Positions 1-10,638 of a stretch of 64,000 nt of DNA are shown here, piece after piece. The position numbers were made by a program, and so were the translations under genes. Every line of letters starts with the position of its first letter. Position 1 is the first letter of the stretch. Where the stretch lies: NCBI RefSeq assembly GCF_964204645.1, contig NC_134031.1:2649001-2713000 (forward strand), written 5' to 3'. The notes beneath the pieces are model-generated. The model did no database searches and had not been told where the DNA came from. It saw only the letters and a program-made list of their open reading frames with translations. The stretch is from Tubulanus polymorphus. Its lineage: Eukaryota > Nemertea > Palaeonemertea > Tubulaniformes > Tubulanidae.

Positions 1-176
1 ACGCTTTTGGGCCCATTCGTCGGTTCCACATGTTTCATTTGAGCTATAGACCACAATGGTGACACCATGATGACCAATTGAGATATCCCCGAGTCTGACC
101 ACTTGACTTCGAATTTCGGAAATTTTTCAAGTCATGTTTGTTTTCAAACTACTGAAGAATCATTGCAAATTCATAA

Positions 177-392
177 ACTGACCATCACTGACCACCACTG
201 ACAAATTCAAACTCCTTGAATTTGAAAACTATATACCGCGTTATGGTGTCAAACTAGAAAGGCTTCGCCATAAATATTGAGAATTCATAAATTGACCATC
301 ACTGACCACCACTGACCAATTCATGCTTCTCGAATATGAGAACGATATACATGTACCACGTTACGGTGTCAAACTAGAAAGGATTCGCCATC
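177..392. repeat. Two-copy direct repeat of about 100 bp
   Basis: Two diverged direct copies run from about 177-271 and 291-392. Both begin with TGACCATCACTGACCACCAC and both end with GTGTCAAACTAGAAAGG followed by TTCGCCAT. The middles differ by several substitutions and a short insertion in the second copy. No coding frame spans them. This looks like a local tandem duplication inside a dispersed repeat. Confidence 0.7.
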
Positions 393-394
393 AT

Positions 395-740
395 CAGGAC
401 ACCCCTGTACATCCTCATATTCAGCATCAGGACCACTCTGAATCAGTAATTACAGGGTTCGAACCCGGGACACCCCGGTACATCCTCCATTAAGCATCAG
501 GGCCACTCGTTCAAACCCAGTAATTGCTGATACTGATTCAGAGTGGTCCTGATGCTGAATAGAGAATGTACAGGGGTGTCCCAGGTTCAAACCCAGTAAT
601 TACTGATACTGATTCAGAGTGGTCCTGATGCTGAATGGAGGATGTACAGGGGTGTCCCGGGTTCGAACCCAGCAATTACTGATGCTGATTCAGAGTGGTC
701 CTGATGCTAAATATATAGAGGTTGTACAGGGGTGTCCTGA
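395..740. repeat. Inverted and direct repeat block with GGGTTCGAACCC core
   Basis: A unit containing GATTCAGAGTGGTCCTGATG, GTACAGGGGTGTCC and GGGTTCGAACCC occurs several times. Copies at about 395-500 are on one strand and copies at about 530-740 on the other, so the block can fold back on itself. The GGTTCGAACCC core resembles a tRNA-gene B box, which would fit a tRNA-derived short element, but no full tRNA fold is visible. Confidence 0.6.
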
Positions 741-2800
741 ATCAGTTATCAGTAATTACTTTTGTTAAGATATCAACATTGTACCGTACGGTGCTGTCTC
801 TACGCTCATCGTTAGCGGGATTTTTATACACTAACGTTAGTCAACTCTGTATCTTCATAAAGATAAAAAAGCATATTTTTAGTGGTAAATTAGAAATTCC
901 CTTAGCCGAATGGCTATTATATAGTTCACTGTGTATAAGGACCAAAAGACCTTGTTATGACCGGACCTCCCTGGTGCGGTGCGAGTCATGACGCTAGAAA
1001 ATAGTTTGAAGGAGAGGGGTTAGTAAAAGAGAGCTATTAGCAAGAGGAATAAGACCTAAGTTTAGGATGTCCTGTCACAATAAGGCTTTCAATCTGATAT
1101 ACACAGTGAAATTGAAATATTCCCCCTTCCAAATCCAGGAATGTATTTGTGCACAGATTCGATCGGAAGTAAATCTGCGTTTTTGGCAATATGATTTTGG
1201 CAATATGTATCAAAACTAATACAGCTGTGTGAAGACACCATAGGTTCACTTAGATACAGATAAATAAATGTGCTTAGATACACATGTATCAGCTACATTT
1301 TAAATGTCCATGGAATTAGAAATAATTTCACATAACAATTGAATTAACCTTAATCGATCTAAGTAATACGTTAATGAGTAATTCATCTTAGATTCTAATT
1401 TTCAGTTAAACTATATCTAATATGCGTCACTTGACACACAGTATGGCTTTTAGATATTAATTGAATCAGTTAGGTTTGAGTAAATTTTGCCAATAATGAA
1501 AAGCATGGCTAGTCGTCGTAAGCGCGGCAGTTGGCGTTACAAAACTGATCAGTCAATGAGACTGATTCACTTATAGATGTGCTCAAATATATTGTATATT
1601 TCAGCTACATTTCAATAAATATTTATGATATAAAAAGTTTTTGATCTAACATCAAATATTGAATTCATCTTAATTGTGAATATCTAAGCCATTTTTCCTG
1701 GCTGTATGCTAATTGTCAGTCAAACAACAATTATCATGCGTCAGCCAAAACAAGACGCAGTGTTTCAGGAATGAATTAAATCAATTAAAGCTTTGGTTTA
1801 TTCTGGATTTATCAAAGTGTTGAGACCAAATCACTGTTTCATAAAGACCTGTAGTCCATAGTTTTCTCCATATAACACCAGACCTCGATAGAGCCCTAGA
1901 CACTATCTTATGAAATTCATAACTGTTATGTGTGAGGCAGCACACAGTATATATTGTATGGCCTCAATCTTAATAAATTTATCAATATATTATTTGTAAA
2001 GAAATATCTATCAACCAACGATAAAGTTTAATTGATATATCTTTTAGTAAAAATTGTCCTATCTAGATCTTGATTGTCAGTTAAACAATAGTCATATGAG
2101 GCCTGAAATATCTACGGTACATTCGAATAATTTCAAATGTCAAATAAGATATTGAATTTACCTTAATTGTACGTACTTACAAAATCTTTTAATCAATAAC
2201 TGACCAATCTACATTTTAATTATCAGACCACAGAATATTTAAAGGACCTCACTCAATCATTTCGTCAAATATTGTAAATATTCAAGCAATCATTGCCTAG
2301 CTATATTTCAATTTACTACCGGCCACAGAGCCTCAATAAAGTAGTGCGGAGATGGTGAGCTTGACCAGCGCCTATGCATTCTACCCCAGATATGAAAAAT
2401 CAACTTAGCTTTATGTATGTATGTATTCCTGTTGCCATGCGGGATGAGCCATGCAAGACTGCCAGGTTTGGTTGCGACAGTTCTTTGCGACAGGTGTTTG
2501 GTGGTACTTCAAGGTGGAGTCTTTTGTGGGCACTTCTGGTGGGCAGATTTTAGATGGGCCTTCCCGGATTAACCTGAAATGAGTAAAAGAACGATATTCT
2601 GTAGTTACACAATCCTTTCCGTATCACGCATCGTAATTTACATGTGTATCAACTTAACTTTCAATATTGCTGAGTTCAGTGTTCTTTTTTGGCATCGTCT
2701 TCGTTGTAGTCACCTTCAGCATCTTCTTCAACTTCTTCTTGGGAGTCCTGAAATGAAAAAAAAGAGAAGAGCGATGAAAACCTGGTACGGAACAAAACTA
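741..2800. other. No gene recognised
   Basis: This AT-rich stretch has only short open frames without recognisable protein similarity. I see no exon with good splice sites on either strand and no clear structured repeat. Confidence 0.5.
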
Positions 2801-2810
2801 ATGTTCGAAA

Positions 2811-2995
2811 GCTTTTCAGCTCTCCGTCGCCGGTCACATGCCGAGAACACCAGACAATGAGCCAGCCAGGAATATACTGCCCTCTACACGCCCTCACACA
2901 GAACGCGAAAACCAGAATGACAACGCCTCACATTCCCCATCTAACTGCAGGATGTACTGGGCGACGTCAGTAACTGACAAACCTGTAAAATTGCA
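2811..2995 (+). mobile_element. LINE 3' end, decayed (plus-strand copy)
   Basis: Translating across frameshifts gives the C-terminal region typical of non-LTR retrotransposon polyproteins: an AGH motif, then a CPLYTPSHRTRKP-like stretch and a VLGDV-like stretch. The same sequence recurs in inverted orientation at about 3350-3540. Frames are broken, so the copy is dead. The clade (CR1, RTE or other) cannot be told from this fragment. Confidence 0.6.
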
Positions 2996-3055
2996 CGAAA
3001 CACAAATAGCGCAGTACAACCAGCTTGACCGGGTTGAGATTCAGGATCTCAACTA

Positions 3056-3345
3056 GCACTCAAAAGCGTGACAAGAGACTTCATCCACTGACCGAGGTTG
3101 TCACAAGGACACAATGGAACTAGCACTCACAAGCCGACAAGAGACTTCATCCACTGACCGGGGTTGTCACAAGGACACAATGAAAACTAGCACTCAAACT
3201 AGAAATCAAAGAGCGTGACAGTAGAATCATCCCTCAGCCTACTCAGAATACCAGAAACAAAGAGCGTGACAGTAGAATCATCCCTCATCCGGGCGGTCAC
3301 AAGGACACAATGAATGCTAGTAGCGTGACAATCCAGTATAACCGC
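3056..3345. repeat. LINE tail-associated short tandem repeats
   Basis: Between the two facing LINE ends, the segment CAAGAGACTTCATCCACTGA with GTTGTCACAAGGACACAATG occurs twice (about 3070-3185). A second unit containing AGAGCGTGACAGTAGAATCA occurs twice (about 3209-3290). The motif GTCACAAGGACACAATG also recurs at about 3295-3312. These probably are 3' untranslated tail units of the flanking retroelement copies. Confidence 0.6.
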
Positions 3346-3349
3346 TCCA

Positions 3350-3540
3350 TTTGTATCCCGCGCAATCCCGCAGATATGCCCGTCATTGACATCACTCAGC
3401 ACACTTTGTAGATAGGTGGGGGCAGTGAGGCCTCGTCATCCTGGTTTTCGTGTTCCGTATGAGGGCGTGTAGAGGGCAGAATTTCCTGACCGACTCTTTG
3501 TCTGACATCCTCGACACGTGACCGGCGAAGGAGAGCTGAC
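3350..3540 (-). mobile_element. LINE 3' end, decayed (minus-strand copy)
   Basis: On the minus strand this region encodes RKRQLSFAGHVSRM followed, after a frameshift, by CPLYTPSYGTRKPG and YLQSVLSDV. This is the usual C-terminus of a LINE reverse-transcriptase polyprotein. It matches the plus-strand copy at 2811-2995 over roughly 180 bp, so the two are inverted repeats of one another. Stops and frameshifts make both non-functional. Confidence 0.6.
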
Positions 3541-5060
3541 GCTTTCGGACAATAGTTTTGTTACAGCAAATGTTGAAATTCGACAGAGAAATCGGCCCTG
3601 AAAAACAAAACGGGTTAATTGCTGAAAAATAGAACGGATTAATTAACACAGAACAGTACAGGACAGCACAGAGACGAACAGTAACACATAAAACATAAAG
3701 ACGTCGTTCCTCAGGAAGCAGGAACAGGAGCAGGAGCGGGAGCGCAGCGAAAATCGCCAGGAGGAGAATCCACGGTAGCATGTTCACAGTGTGAGTAAGC
3801 TGAGGTGAATGGTCTATGCTTGTGTACACCGTGGTCAGCCGGTGACGTATTCAATAGCGCGTGTCAGAATGATATCAACAACTCTGAAAACCCGCAATTG
3901 TGTCTCTATTGTTGAATGGATTTACATTATGAGGTTCCACCGCCGGGTTGGATATACGCGCCAGTAGTCAGCTGAACAATATAGTGGAGGAACTTTAATA
4001 AGGCCATGAAATAAATTACTTGATTCCCAACAGCTACTTCCGAATTTATAAGCATCCGCCTGTTTTTTTTTCTTAAATTCTAGAATAATTTATAAATTAT
4101 ACCGACCGATAGCACTTCCAGTACAGATTCACACCAACACAGGTCTTCCTATCATAGAAACCGCGTAAACATTTACTAATGAAATTAGTTTATTAGTCAC
4201 GGACAGTTCATGCACCCCGAGATAACTACCTCACATGCACGAGGAAAGCGGTCTATTTGAGTCATTGGGGGAAAACCCACTAATACCATGTATTCACGAT
4301 TATTCATCATTCATACTATTATCACAGAATCCCGTCAATAGACAGATTTTCATTACAAAAAACTCCTCGATTCAATTGAGGGGAGATATATGAGGCATTT
4401 TTAATTACTTGGAGCCAGAAAATGAACGATCATGAAATGCGGCTTGAAGGTGAACTTTTTTGGGCGCGAAAAAATTGGACAAAACGAACGTAAAGTCAAA
4501 GACACATGCTAAACATCTAATATGATAGAAAACCATTCAATAAACATGTGAAGGGGCAACGGGTTGTTAATTTTCGGGTTTTAGGATCGCTAGCCCTGTT
4601 ACGTTAGAGATTATGTACTTTATATTATACTGAATGTCTCAATGCGTCAATATTCCCTGAACGCTACAAAAGCGGTCGTCACCTTAATAGTTATGAACGA
4701 CCTACATATGTATCTACGGAGGTCAATCGCTGAGTGCTGGTACTTAAGTAATTAAAAACTAATTAAAAATTAAGTAATCTTTATTACTTTAAACTTTAAA
4801 CTCTTTTCTCTCATGGACCCCTTTCGGTGAGGCCAGTGAACCCCGACCGCCACCCGCCTACCGCCAGGCTTTCTCAATGTACTCCTCTATACAAATTCAT
4901 AAAAATTAACCCCATGATATTTTGTGAATATTCTTTGTAAATATTCTGAAAATTACACAAAATCATTTTGTTATCCTTAATTCAGGTATTTAAACTACCC
5001 GCGCGACGCGGCCCGCGAGTTTTGACGAAATACGTCCGTGACTATGGAATACCTCAAGGG
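3541..5060. other. No gene recognised
   Basis: Only short frames are present. The minus-strand frame around 3541-3829 has a hydrophobic stretch but continues directly from the LINE remnant and has no independent support. The rest is AT-rich sequence without visible exons. Confidence 0.5.
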
Positions 5061-5063
5061 CCA

Positions 5064-5192
5064 TACGACTTACGAGTTACGTTTTACGAGTTACGATTTA
5101 CGTTTTACGAGTTACTAATACATTTCCTAGAATACGTTACGACTTACGATTTACGACTTACGTTTTACGACTTACGTTTTACGAATTACACG
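5064..5192. repeat. Short tandem array of TTACGA/TTACGTT heptamers
   Basis: About 16 imperfect copies of a 6-7 bp unit (TTACGAG, TTACGTT, TTACGAC, TTACGAT) lie here. The array is broken once near 5116-5136 by unrelated bases. It is a simple-sequence array with no coding meaning. Confidence 0.75.
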
Positions 5193-5862
5193 TTTTTCAC
5201 TAATTGGCTTCGGATATCCGAAGCGCGGTATTCAAAGAACGGGTTTCAAAATGAAGTCGAATTGTCATTTCAAACAGCATAATAAGAGTAATTTATTGTA
5301 CGTAGTGAATCAATCTCGACTGCAGTGGTCTATTACAGAGCAGAAAATCTGCGCGTTGGCCATCTGCTGTGCGAACCTTCTCAAAATCTATTAAATGTTG
5401 ACAATACATTTCCCACTGTATGCCAGTCAGTGGTGGCCCCTTTGAATTTTGGCGTCCCGTCGACTGTAGTAATATCTACAGACTCCGAATCAAATATCGT
5501 ATGAAAGAAAAGTGAGATTCTCATCCATGAATAGTGGCTTTAAAGTCTTTAATCATGAGAATGGTTTTATTAGCATTTGAAACTATACAGCCCGCCACTG
5601 AAAGAATAGTGATCTCAACCGTCTAGTGCTGCCCCTGTATAACGATAGCGGAAAAACGTGAACTAACATAATACTCGCTTGCCAGACACTTTTTACGGCC
5701 GTATGGACAAACTATTTAGTCTATTTATTGATTAGCTTAATCTCAAGCTTTCCAGAGTGAATCTGTTGGTTTTATCTCTAGTCGAATCCCTGCCGGGGGA
5801 GGATGTATCAGAATTAAACTTTGACCAAACGTCTTCTGATTGCCATTGTATTGCTTTTTTAC

Positions 5863-5939
5863 GTTGGGCAAAACAAACGCCAGTGTTTTTCCGCTACCGG
5901 TCGGCGATGAACAGCAAATATCATGAGGACGGTATCCGG
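5863..5939 (-). pseudogene. Isolated DDX51-like DEAD-box helicase exon
   Basis: On the minus strand this encodes GYRPHDICCSSPTGSGKT then LAFVLPN. This is the Walker A (motif I) region of DEAD-box RNA helicases and most resembles DDX51 (yeast Dbp6 group), where GYRPSD precedes an APTGSGKT motif. A plausible acceptor (TTTAG) precedes it and a donor (GTAAAA) follows, so it looks like one intact 77-nt exon. No other helicase exon (Q motif, motif Ia, DEAD box) is visible within several kilobases on either side, so I infer a duplicated, orphaned exon. The frame stays open past the putative donor to about 5743 with no family similarity. Confidence 0.5.
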
Positions 5940-6221
5940 CTAAACCGGAGTAAAAGGTCGGTCGAATCGATTTCATTATTTCCGGATATTGGAAATAACT
6001 CTGACAAATGAATTAAATTCGGTAGATTTGGGATTCCGTATAGAGTTTTATTGGTTTGATCACATAATACAAACGCATCATCATAATATATAATACTAGT
6101 TGTAAAGAGAGGTTGTTTTGTAACTGAGTGGATAATATGTGAGAAGCATACATTAAATTAATAATAAAAAACGAATAAAATATCACAGTTTATCAAAAGA
6201 AACCATAGTTTGTGTATATAA

Positions 6222-6341
6222 CATATATAGATGCCCCACTAATACCGGTACAACCCACACCCACGTATATATACATGCCCCACTAATACCGGTACACCCC
6301 CGTATATGCCCTATTAATACCGGTACACCCCACACCCACGC
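6222..6341. repeat. Three-copy repeat with CTAATACCGGTACA core
   Basis: Three direct copies of a unit containing TGCCCCACTAATACCGGTAC followed by ACCCACACCCACG or a shortened version occur in 120 bp. The third copy has TGCCCTATTAATACC. This looks like a small minisatellite. Confidence 0.65.
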
Positions 6342-6939
6342 TTAGAATAACCATCATGAATTATCATTCGGAAGGTTCTTCGAAATGATTACACAATCCC
6401 AGTTCATCGTGGATGACAGTAATAGATCATGATGAAAAGCAGCACCCTTATTTGTTTCGTCGACACTCCTCCGCGGCACTGACGTAGGCCCATTAGAAAA
6501 TTAATTAAACGGTCCATAAATGATGTATATACGTAGGTCGTCGTTGCGGAGATGACACTTTTGGGGAAAATGGAAGTTACCATCTATGTCGGCTGTATTA
6601 ACGATGTAATTTTGTAAAAGGTGCAACGACTGATGGTGAAGCAAAACGTCTTAAAATAGAAAGTAAAAGTGATGTATTTTGTATCTGTATATGGAATATT
6701 GCATCAAATAGGCCTACGCGAGGATATATCGCATTTTACTCTCATTTATTTTTACGTAACAAATTTTTACTCTTTTTAAAAGCACGAATGCCATATATAC
6801 ATTATATCAGCAAAACAATACGTGATATATTATAATACATGCTGGGTAAAATACACCAAAGCGACGGAAAAAATCGTTCAAAAATTGAAAAACACTTGAA
6901 TATCGTTCGCGAATGAGTTTGATTATCAGAGTTCAATTT

Positions 6940-8106
6940 TCAGCTCGGCGTCGATTTCGACTTGGTGTTGTTATGGTTGATCCATTTTCGAACACCCTGA
7001 GCCACGGCGCACAGACTGATTATCGCGGCGCCAATTATCGAAAACAAATGCGGAAAATCGTAAATAATTATCAGTTGCCACATGAACGCGAAAACGATTT
7101 CCATACTACGCAAAAGACTGACCGTGCCGGCGTTCTCGGTTTGAAGGGCTTTCGTAAAACAGGTCTGCGCCATCACGGCCGTCACCCCGACACCTATCAA
7201 TTCCAGCCACGTTCGCCATGACTTCGGCAATGTCCAGGCGCCGATGATATAAGTCAGTATTCCCGACTGAATCATACCCCAGACGGAATACGTGAACACT
7301 ACGGTGGAAAAATGTACATGTTTTAATTTCCGAAGTGATATGTGAACGGCTGCCCCGCAGGCGGAAGCCCCCAAAGCGCACCCGCTCGCTATTAGACGTT
7401 CACTTTCTGTGTACTTTGCTGATTTGATATTGGTACGGAATATAAAATGCGGCTGAGCGATGAAAACGATGCCGCATAGCGTGAAAATCGTCGTAACCAC
7501 TTCGAATATACCGCAGGCTTCTTTCAATAAAACGCACGCTAACAGTCCGACGAACACGGGCGAGCTGAAATGGAGAACTGAAGCGTCGCCTAGCGGCATG
7601 TGGTGTATTGCATAGTACATCAGACTCATGGACAGCGTACCGAATATCGCCCGCGCTAACAAAGCCCAGCGATCAGTCGCTTCGCCGATGAACGACTGTT
7701 TCTGATAGGCTACCACCGGGACGATACAAATAGCCTGTACGGTCATACGAAAAAACGTGATCTCCAGCGGGTTGACGTCGTTCACGCGATTCACGAATAA
7801 CGCCTGCACCGAGAAGAACAGCGCCGATAACAACGCCTGAAAGATACCTATACTGCGGTAGAAACATCTCTCTTTACCGCTGTATTCCGCTAGTTCGTGT
7901 TTTTCTTGCGCCTGTTCCGCGCAGGCGCTCTCTTCGTCTTCGTCAGCGTTTTCGTCCGCGTCGAGAAGTTTCGCTGCGGCGTCGTCCTCCGTTTTTACCG
8001 CGTTCAATTTCAAGGATATGTATCGGCTTCCGCTTCCGTTCGTGGTCGGAGAAGATCGTATCAACGAATCGGTCACGTACGTCAGTTTGGTTAAAGCTCC
8101 AGTCAT
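6940..8106 (-). CDS. SLC35G-type drug/metabolite-superfamily transporter
   Basis: An uninterrupted 388-residue frame encodes a multi-pass membrane protein of the EamA/DMT superfamily, closest by eye to SLC35G1 of animals. A polar, acidic N-terminal tail (about residues 1-80, with a DADENADEDEE stretch) is followed by about ten hydrophobic segments forming two EamA repeats (roughly 85-225 and 240-375). Family-like signatures are SALFFSVQALFV in the first helix, HFSSPVF with LLKE in the first repeat, and TKALQTENAG with FAFMWQL in the second. The start is taken at ATG 8106; the frame stays open for three codons upstream without another ATG. Length and the lack of introns fit SLC35G genes. SLC35G1 in mammals is reported to sit in the ER/plasma membrane; the substrate is unknown, so no transport activity is assigned. 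Family assignment is firm, the exact paralogue less so. Confidence 0.9.
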   Translation of the reverse strand: MTGALTKLTYVTDSLIRSSPTTNGSGSRYISLKLNAVKTEDDAAAKLLDADENADEDEESACAEQAQEKHELAEYSGKERCFYRSIGIFQALLSALFFSVQALFVNRVNDVNPLEITFFRMTVQAICIVPVVAYQKQSFIGEATDRWALLARAIFGTLSMSLMYYAIHHMPLGDASVLHFSSPVFVGLLACVLLKEACGIFEVVTTIFTLCGIVFIAQPHFIFRTNIKSAKYTESERLIASGCALGASACGAAVHISLRKLKHVHFSTVVFTYSVWGMIQSGILTYIIGAWTLPKSWRTWLELIGVGVTAVMAQTCFTKALQTENAGTVSLLRSMEIVFAFMWQLIIIYDFPHLFSIIGAAIISLCAVAQGVRKWINHNNTKSKSTPS

Positions 8107-8150
8107 GATTATCACCGGACCATCGGTAGTTTTAGGACACGACGACAGCT

Positions 8151-8185
8151 AAACTGAAACGATAAACATATGGGGCGAGTTTATA
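8151..8185 (-). promoter_or_regulatory. Putative TATA box and initiator of the SLC35G gene
   Basis: On the minus strand, TATAAA lies at 8185-8180 and TCAGTTT at 8157-8151, about 29 bp apart, the classic TATA-to-initiator spacing. The coding start follows about 45 bp later. The same TTTCAG could instead be a splice acceptor for an untranslated first exon. Confidence 0.45.
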
Positions 8186-8189
8186 GACC

Positions 8190-9080
8190 GTTGTTTAATA
8201 TTAGCCCTGCCGGTGTTATAATTTCGATTGGTAATGTATGCTGTGATGAAGATTAAACCATCTTTAATAATACTTGGCGAAGAGTCAACAAATCCGGCCG
8301 ATGGAGTTTATAATATTCATCGCATAGGTCAAGATAGATTTGATCGACAGCGGCGAAATATTCATAAATATGTTACCATTAGTTTAATCCTTCTTTTATA
8401 TCTAATAGTTCAAGTATAAGTTTAAAACCACATATGTACGTCAACAGGTTTGGTGATCGATATTATAGAAATTTGAAACTCTTTCTGGAACGGTCTATAG
8501 ATGAACTCATATCTTGATAGGTGGGATCGAACAGAATGACCCTGCGGTTCGGCGTGTGAACCTTCCATGTCTTTCCTACGGGATGAAGAACTTGTAACGA
8601 CTAAGCTTGACGCCGCCAATACATCAATATTGATAGCGCGGTTTATGTCGCGAAGATGGGGACAAAATCTCCGAGGATTAATAGACGATTGTCGTCGTAA
8701 AATTCGGTCGTCGCATTAATCACTATACGTATAACCAACCGTGCAGCAAACCGTTTAACAGCCGTACAGTCAACAGAACGATGCTCCGTGTAATCAAGTG
8801 ACAATTCATTACTGAAACTGTACGACAGGGACTGCAGCGCACTTCATCAGTGCGTTTGAAGGAAATGGAAAGTAAGAGCCACTTTCGTCGCAGTAGATAT
8901 AGCTAATGTGCGCTGTACAGCCGTTGACTAATTAGTTGTTTTGTGTTATGAATGAATGAATGGACCAGATAGCGCGCGCAGGTTTATTTGAGGGACGAAT
9001 GTAACCTGCGTTGTAAAATCACATCGTATACCATTATAGATAAATATTGGTGGTAGATTTACATCGATGTCCGGAGGCCT
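8190..9080. other. No gene recognised
   Basis: Upstream flank of the SLC35G-type gene. Only short frames are seen and no recognisable exon or element is visible. Confidence 0.5.
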
Positions 9081-9187
9081 TCATCCTCCCTCTCGGCAGG
9101 GATTCGAACCTGATGGCATCGCTACATTCAGCCACGACGGCGTTTTCTCGATACCATCAGGTGCGAATTCCTGCCGAGGGAGGATGA
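9081..9187. repeat. Inverted repeat (hairpin) with 38-41 bp arms
   Basis: The left arm 9081-9121 (CATCCTCCCTCTCGGCAGG then ATTCGAACCTGATGG) is nearly complementary to the right arm 9149-9187, with a loop of about 27 bases. The arm motif, a GCAGG-ATTCGAA-CCTGA core next to a GAGGGAGGATG motif, recurs in diverged form near 5785, 34185-34310 and 39530, so the element belongs to a dispersed family. The GGATTCGAACC part resembles a B box, but no full tRNA fold is seen. Confidence 0.65.
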
Positions 9188-9189
9188 GA

Positions 9190-10280
9190 GCTCTTTAGAA
9201 TTCGACTACTGTTAACGACAACCGGTCCAAGTTATCGATGACTCAAAAGTCTAAACTGTCACCAGTGAGTCCCACTTTCCGAGAAGTTACAAAAGAAGGC
9301 TTGGAAATATTTGAAGTTCGGTATTTTTGCGAAGTATCGATAAGTTTGAATCATCGACAATTTCGAATCGAATTTTAGCGACGATTCGGTACTACCAAGC
9401 GAGGTTATCAGGTACACCCTGATCGCCAAGTCGGTATAAACAGCCGAAACAATGTCGCACCAAAAACACTAAATACATTTCCAACTTTCAACTCATATGA
9501 GCTCCACGGGTAAAGCTAAAAATCTCATCATGTGGATAAAGTTAGAAGAATTGTTAAATTTACATCATACTTTGTATGAAATAGAAGAAAAATAATAATT
9601 TGCTAATTCGGTTTGCCTTCAGCGGTATTGCGATACATAAATGAATGCAATGTTATCAGTAACTGTGGGGATCATTTCGCGTTCAATTTTAGAAAGGTAA
9701 TTCAATTATTCGAATTAACTCGAATTTATTCCGGACGTCTCCGACACACACACATACGCAACAGCCGTTAATGAGTGATGTATCTAAATCGTTGCTGCGT
9801 CCATCACTTCGTCGAGTATTAACAAATCCTTATCCACCGCAACGAAATTGCGTCAAGAATCCCAACAGAGAAGAGACCATTAACGGGTTATAAAGGAGCC
9901 CCAGCGTGAACCACGATCGAGATAATTACTGTCGAAGTTAATGGCATACATTAATATCATTGTATCTCTGGTTCCTTTGAGAGAAACGACGCGATTCTCA
10001 CGAGAATCGATATGTTGAGGGGGGTCTGTATGTAGGAAAGGGTGATATATCATTATCGAAGTGATTACACCAACTCGTCGTGTTTTCAATGCGCGGGAAG
10101 TCATGAGATGTCGAAAATGAGATGGCGTTATCGGTAACTTTTTACTCACTATCCATCGATCTAGTTCGCAGGTTTGTAGCCAGGGGGAGTTCGTACATTC
10201 GAACGAACGCCATTTTTAGAAAGTGCCCTCCATGATTTCATTGGAATGAATTTTTTATTCAGATTGTGCATGTTCTGGTA
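9190..10280. other. No gene recognised
   Basis: Short frames only. No exon with recognisable product was found on either strand. Confidence 0.45.
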
Positions 10281-10283
10281 AGA

Positions 10284-10428
10284 TGACAAAACGTTTTTTC
10301 CTCGTGAAAACACGTTTTAGATGTTTTTTGTCAAGCCGTGTGCGGGGAGGCAAAACACGAGCAAAAAACGTTTTCAGAAGAACGTGTTTTCTGTTTCGGC
10401 GAAACAGAAAACACGTTCGCCGTGTGCG
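10284..10428. repeat. Compound hairpin block, including an 18-bp perfect stem
   Basis: GAACGTGTTTTCTGTTTC at 10380-10397 is followed by GGC and then its exact complement at 10401-10418, a perfect 18-bp stem with a 3-base loop. Just upstream, AAAACGTTTTTTCCTCGTG (10288-10306) pairs with 10356-10374 with one mismatch. GCCGTGTGCG occurs directly at about 10335 and 10419. The block looks like a small terminal-inverted-repeat or fold-back element. Confidence 0.75.
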
Positions 10429-10638
10429 TTAGGCTAAAGATATTCAGTAGATGCTTCGGGAAAAGGTTTTAAAAACTATTCTGGGGGAGGCCCCCAGGGA
10501 CTGGGCGCCGCAACTGTGGTGCTTGCTTTTCGAAGATACAGAACATGTCAAAAGTCTCCTTTTTCTAATTCAAGAACGCCGCTTTCAAAATCCTGGCTAC
10601 GGGCTTCTGTTCCACAGTGTTTGGTTGAAATTTGATTC

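Noticed and set aside
3541-3829. Hydrophobic minus-strand frame (LLLAIFAALPLLLLFLLP)
   Set aside because: It runs directly into LINE remnant sequence and has no family similarity or promoter. Hydrophobic runs are common in AT-rich reverse frames.
7106-7867. Open frames antisense or out of frame within 6940-8106
   Set aside because: They are shadows of the SLC35G-type coding frame, whose membrane topology and family motifs are clear.
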